DNA of 9,746 nt, taken from positions 1-9,746 of the forward strand of contig CALVVP010000060.1 of assembly GCA_944363895.1 (NCBI GenBank), given 5' to 3'. Positions 7,874 to 9,746 of the stretch are shown here, in pieces (positions within the stretch are counted from its first letter, which is position 1; every line of letters begins with the position of its first letter). The notes under the pieces are model-generated. The model did no database searches. It saw nothing but the letters and a program-made list of their open reading frames with translations, and was not told where the DNA came from. Source of the stretch: an uncultured Bacilli bacterium. GTDB taxonomy: Bacteria > Bacillota_I > Bacilli_A > RF39 > UBA660. The position numbers and the translations under genes are program-made.

Positions 7874-8619
7874 AAATATCGGTTTTAGCTTCTGGTTCCA
7901 AAGGTAATTGTACCTATATTGAAACCAACTGTACTAAAACATTAATCGATGTTGGGATGAGTAATTTATATATTGAAAAAAAATTAATATCATTAGGTAT
8001 AGACCCTGATGATATTAATAATATCTTTATTACTCATACCCATATCGATCATGTGGCAGGACTAAGAGTTTTTGTTAAAAGACATCATTCGACTGTTTAT
8101 TTAACAGCTAAAATGTACGAAGAATTAAAAGATGATCTTATTGATTATGTCATTATCGAAGACAAAATTGTCGTAGCAGACTTAATTGTCGATTATTTTA
8201 AAACTTCCCATGATGCACCTGATTCTGTCGGTTATATATTTAAAAGTGAAGATAAAGAATTTGTCTATGTTACGGATACTGGTTATATTAATATTAAAAA
8301 TTTAAAAAAAATAACTAATAAAGATTTTTATGCTTTTGAAAGTAATCATGATATTGAACTTTTAATGAATAATCCGCATTATCCTTATCATATTAAACAA
8401 AGAATATTAAGTGATAAAGGTCATTTATCTAATTTACAATGTGTTCAATATTTAGAAAAAATTGTCGGCGATAAAACAAAATACATTGTTCTAGCTCATC
8501 TTTCAGAACAAAATAATAAACCATCTTTAGCTTTAGATAATGTTAAAGATAAACTAAATAGTAATATTAAAATAATGGTTGCCGATCAAAATGATAATAC
8601 CGAGTTGATTGAAATATGA
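7870..8619 (+). CDS. walJ: WalJ/YycJ-type metallo-beta-lactamase-fold hydrolase (probable exonuclease)
   Basis: From ATG 7870 this is 249 aa and begins MKISVLASGSKGNCTYIE, the family N-terminus. A longer reading from TTG 7855 only adds residues from the overlapping M23 gene. The metal-binding motif is HTHIDH (56-61), with TSHDAPDSVG (H114), YVTDTG (D136), FESNHD and a late AHLSEQNN. These match the YycJ/WalJ subfamily, for which 5'-3' exonuclease activity on DNA has been reported and which is linked to the WalRK locus in Firmicutes. GGAG (7857-7860) lies nine bases upstream, inside the M23 gene, and the ATG overlaps the M23 TGA. The walRKHI genes themselves are not in this window. The subfamily is secure; the cellular substrate is less so. 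Confidence 0.9.
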   Translation: MKISVLASGSKGNCTYIETNCTKTLIDVGMSNLYIEKKLISLGIDPDDINNIFITHTHIDHVAGLRVFVKRHHSTVYLTAKMYEELKDDLIDYVIIEDKIVVADLIVDYFKTSHDAPDSVGYIFKSEDKEFVYVTDTGYINIKNLKKITNKDFYAFESNHDIELLMNNPHYPYHIKQRILSDKGHLSNLQCVQYLEKIVGDKTKYIVLAHLSEQNNKPSLALDNVKDKLNSNIKIMVADQNDNTELIEI

Positions 8620-9047
8620 TTAAAATAATATGTGTCGGTAAATTAAAAGAAAAATATTTATCTGAAGCTTGCCAAGAATATCTTAAAAGGATTAGTAAAT
8701 ATACTAAAATCGAAATAATCGAATTAAAGGATAGTAATATTTTAGAAGAAAGAGATAATATTTTAAAATATATAAATAAAGATTATATTATTACTTTAGA
8801 TATTGAAGGTAATATGTTAGACTCCCCTACTTTAGCTAAAAAAATCGATCATATTTTTTTAACCAATCCTAATATTACCTTTATTATTGGTGGTTCATAT
8901 GGCTTACACCAAGATATTAAAAATTTAAGTAATTTTAGTTTATCGTTTTCGAAATTGACTTTTCCTCATCAATTATTTAGAGTTATGTTATTAGAACAAA
9001 TATATCGTAGCTTTAAAATATTGAACAATGAAACTTATCATAAATGA
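8616..9047 (+). CDS. rlmH: 23S rRNA (pseudouridine1915-N3)-methyltransferase RlmH
   Basis: RlmH is a SPOUT-class, SAM-dependent methyltransferase that methylates pseudouridine 1915 in helix 69 of 23S rRNA on assembled ribosomes. Visible features are the start MIKIICVGKLKEKYLSEACQ, the SAM-binding FIIGGSYGL (~89-97) and the conserved tail FPHQLFRVMLLEQIYRSFKI ending in YHK. The tail is complete, so the 143-aa length (usually about 155-159) reflects a shorter middle, around residues 38-50, rather than truncation. The ATG overlaps the walJ TGA, as at two other junctions in this operon. No Shine-Dalgarno site is obvious, which fits re-initiation. It is the last gene of the operon; no clean terminator follows closely. 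Confidence 0.95.
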   Translation: MIKIICVGKLKEKYLSEACQEYLKRISKYTKIEIIELKDSNILEERDNILKYINKDYIITLDIEGNMLDSPTLAKKIDHIFLTNPNITFIIGGSYGLHQDIKNLSNFSLSFSKLTFPHQLFRVMLLEQIYRSFKILNNETYHK

Positions 9048-9101
9048 TAATTTTTGCAAAAAGTTTTAGAAAATGTGTGTTTTGGAAAAATATTTCCAAA
9101 C

Positions 9102-9209
9102 CTTGACTAATTTGGCTATAAAGTCAATTAACTATTAGAAAGTAAAGAAAATCTTGACTTAAATTGTTTATAAAAGTGAAATTTGAAACTTATTCAAAAA
9201 TGATTGACT
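9102..9209 (+). repeat. Degenerate ~50-bp direct repeats led by TTGACT
   Basis: TTGACT occurs at 9103-9108, 9154-9159 and 9204-9209, spaced 51 and 50 bases apart, with an inverted AGTCAA at 9122-9127. The first two copies share further similarity (TTGACT, an AAaTTG-like block, TATAAA, then a GT.AA block). The third is clear only at its start and probably serves as a -35 box. Confidence 0.4.
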
Positions 9210-9233
9210 TTAAAATGAAAATAGTGTTATTAA
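9204..9233 (+). promoter_or_regulatory. Putative promoter of the small pseudoknot RNA
   Basis: TTGACT (9204-9209, 5 of 6 to consensus), an 18-bp spacer and TATTAA (9228-9233, 4 of 6). The predicted start near 9240 coincides with the first base of the pseudoknot, so promoter and RNA fit each other. Confidence 0.5.
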
Positions 9234-9239
9234 AAAAGC

Positions 9240-9304
9240 GGTGATTCCCACCATAAGAGGAACTAAAAAAAGAAACTAGAGAGCACACTCTAGTTTTATT
9301 TTTT
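9240..9304 (+). ncRNA. Candidate ~65-nt small RNA with an H-type pseudoknot (ToxI-repeat-like) and a terminator
   Basis: GGTG (9240-9243) pairs with CACC (9249-9252). Within the loop, TTCC (9245-9248) can pair with GGAA (9259-9262), across an ATAAGA linker, giving a classic H-type pseudoknot. An A-rich tail leads straight into a strong intrinsic terminator (9273-9304). The layout resembles the 36-nt ToxI antitoxin repeat of type III toxin-antitoxin systems: GGTGATT, a short loop, ACC, an AAG-containing linker, a three-base partner and then CTA. The loop and partner bases differ from ToxI in a compensating way (TGC/GCA there, TCC/GGA here). Only one copy is present, and no ToxN-like gene follows within the 160 nt before the next gene. 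It could be an orphan or decayed antitoxin, an unrelated sRNA, or a leader/attenuator for the downstream ATPase gene. Confidence 0.45.
9273..9304 (+). terminator. Strong intrinsic terminator of the small RNA
   Basis: AAACTAGAG (9273-9281) pairs perfectly with CTCTAGTTT (9288-9296) around a 6-nt loop (AGCACA) and is followed by TATTTTTT. It is the strongest terminator after rlmH and may also end operon read-through. Confidence 0.85.
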
Positions 9305-9464
9305 GATTTATTGTATAATTACTAATGGTAATGTTATGAAAATTTATTAACACAAACGACAATATATTTGCAAAAAAATGTCGTAAAAATATTTTTTGCA
9401 AGTTTATTTGCAAAACTTTACTTTTTTTAAAAAAATATGTTAATATTATCGTAGGTGATTAAAA
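9305..9464 (+). promoter_or_regulatory. Upstream region of the ATPase gene: TTTGCAA cluster, dyad and promoter
   Basis: TTTGCAA occurs at 9367-9373, 9395-9401 and 9407-9413. The first lies at the centre of a dyad, ACGACA (9356-9361) with TGTCGT (9379-9384). The likely promoter is TTTACT (9417-9422), an 18-bp spacer and TAATAT (9441-9446) with TG one base upstream (TGtTAATAT). AGGTGAT (9453-9459) precedes ATG 9465 by five bases. A second TATAAT (9314-9319) has no matching -35. The TTTGCAA group next to the -35 could be an operator; this is inference. Confidence 0.45.
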
Positions 9465-9746
9465 ATGATATTAAGAGATGCTTATTTAAAAAAAATGATT
9501 GACGCTAAAGATACCGAATTTATAAAAGTGATAACAGGTGTAAGAAGAAGTGGGAAATCAACGTTATTATTAATGTTTAAGGATTATTTATTAAATAATA
9601 ATGTTAAAGAAGAAAATGTATTAACATTAATTTTGAATCGGCAATTTATGATGATATAAAAAATTATAAGGATTTATATCAATATATAAAAGATAAAATA
9701 AAAAAAGAAAAAGTTTATTTATTACTAGATGAAGTACAAAATATTG
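9465..9746 (+). pseudogene. AAA_14/DUF4143-type ATPase, frameshifted and cut by the window edge
   Basis: ATG 9465 starts a protein typical of the AAA_14/DUF4143 ATP-binding family: MILRDAYLKKMIDAKDTEF, Walker A GVRRSGKST (25-33), then LLNNNVKEENVLTL. The frame then goes wrong and stops at TAA 9657-9659 after 64 codons. The family sequence resumes in another frame from 9635 (FES.IYDDIKNYKDLYQYIK ... YLLLDEVQNI, the Walker B) and stays open to the window end. Adding one A in the run TTAATTTTGAA (9627-9637) would restore TLNFE, the expected family text, so a single-base deletion is the likely cause. Biological role is poorly known for this family; these genes are often accessory and multicopy. 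It has its own promoter and Shine-Dalgarno site. A sequencing or assembly error in the short A/T runs is the alternative. Confidence 0.8.

Larger units (their letters stand above)
9048..9239. other. Non-coding stretch after rlmH with short palindromes and degenerate repeats
   Basis: I see no credible coding sequence here. It starts with a 12-bp palindrome TTTTTGCAAAAA (9051-9062), then a hairpin TTTGGAAA/TTTCCAAA (9081-9088, 9093-9100) that lacks a T-tract and so is a poor terminator. After that come TTGACT-led repeats. The TATAAA-like boxes near the first two TTGACT copies are only 8-9 bases away, too close to be promoters. Confidence 0.6.

Noticed and set aside
9081..9100. TTTGGAAA/TTTCCAAA hairpin as the rlmH terminator.
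   Set aside because: No T-tract follows the stem (next bases are CCTTGAC), so it is kept only as an inverted repeat.
9103..9165. TTGACT with nearby TATAAA, twice, as promoters.
   Set aside because: The boxes are only 8-9 bases apart rather than 16-18, so they do not form sigma-A promoters.
9240..9304. preQ1-I riboswitch, which also folds as a small H-type pseudoknot with an A-rich tail.
   Set aside because: The conserved preQ1-I core bases and its stem-loop order are not matched, and the downstream gene is not a queuosine gene. The ToxI-like layout fits better.
9314..9350. TATAAT followed by ATG AAA ATT TAT TAA, read as a remnant of a ToxN start.
   Set aside because: Four codons are too few to support homology, there is no Shine-Dalgarno site or -35, and no ToxN-like sequence follows in any frame.
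1..9746. Template repeat, DGR reverse transcriptase, CRISPR array, tRNA or rRNA within the window.
   Set aside because: I found no second copy of the 1252-1371 tail, no reverse transcriptase motifs, no regularly spaced identical repeats and no tRNA-like cloverleaf.

Overview
The window is AT-rich DNA, about 30% GC by eye, from a low-GC Gram-positive-type bacterium (Bacillota). The gene set (yvcK-whiA, gdpP-like/rplI/dnaB, walJ/rlmH), the compact operon and the apparent loss of usual partner genes suggest a reduced-genome lineage within or near the Bacilli, of the uncultured gut RF39/Erysipelotrichia type; that placement is inference. The standard code applies: TGA ends six genes and TAG ends rplI.

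Layout. (1) Positions 1-1371 hold the 3' part of a large secreted or surface protein with bacterial Ig-like/HYR-like modules and a C-terminal DUF6273-like domain. One in-frame TAG (1084-1086) interrupts it. Its last 120 bases jump to about 55% GC and consist almost entirely of NNY codons, the look of a diversity-generating retroelement (DGR) variable region, though no template repeat or reverse transcriptase is in the window. (2) Positions 1372-1551 hold a terminator and a strong extended -10 promoter. (3) yvcK-whiA form a two-gene unit ending in a terminator. (4) A new promoter at about 3470 starts a six-gene run with overlapping or near-abutting junctions: a stand-alone GdpP-like DHH/DHHA1 phosphodiesterase, rplI, dnaB, an M23 peptidase with LysM-like and G5-like regions, walJ and rlmH. 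This resembles the origin-proximal yybT-rplI-dnaC ... walJ ... rlmH neighbourhood of Bacillus, with purA and walRKHI missing and an M23 gene in their place. (5) Positions 9048-9464 are non-coding. They contain degenerate ~50-bp repeats beginning TTGACT, a candidate ~65-nt RNA with its own promoter, an H-type pseudoknot resembling a ToxI (type III antitoxin) repeat and a terminator, and then a cluster of TTTGCAA sites before the next promoter. (6) Positions 9465-9746 hold the start of an AAA_14/DUF4143-type ATPase gene broken by a one-base frameshift and cut by the window edge.

The core genes cover c-di-AMP turnover, ribosome assembly and modification (L9, RlmH), replication (DnaB), cell-wall remodelling (M23, YvcK) and cell division (WhiA). 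They are intact, while the accessory genes on both flanks carry inactivating mutations. The most interesting parts are the hypervariable-looking tail at 1252-1371 and the pseudoknot RNA at 9240-9304.
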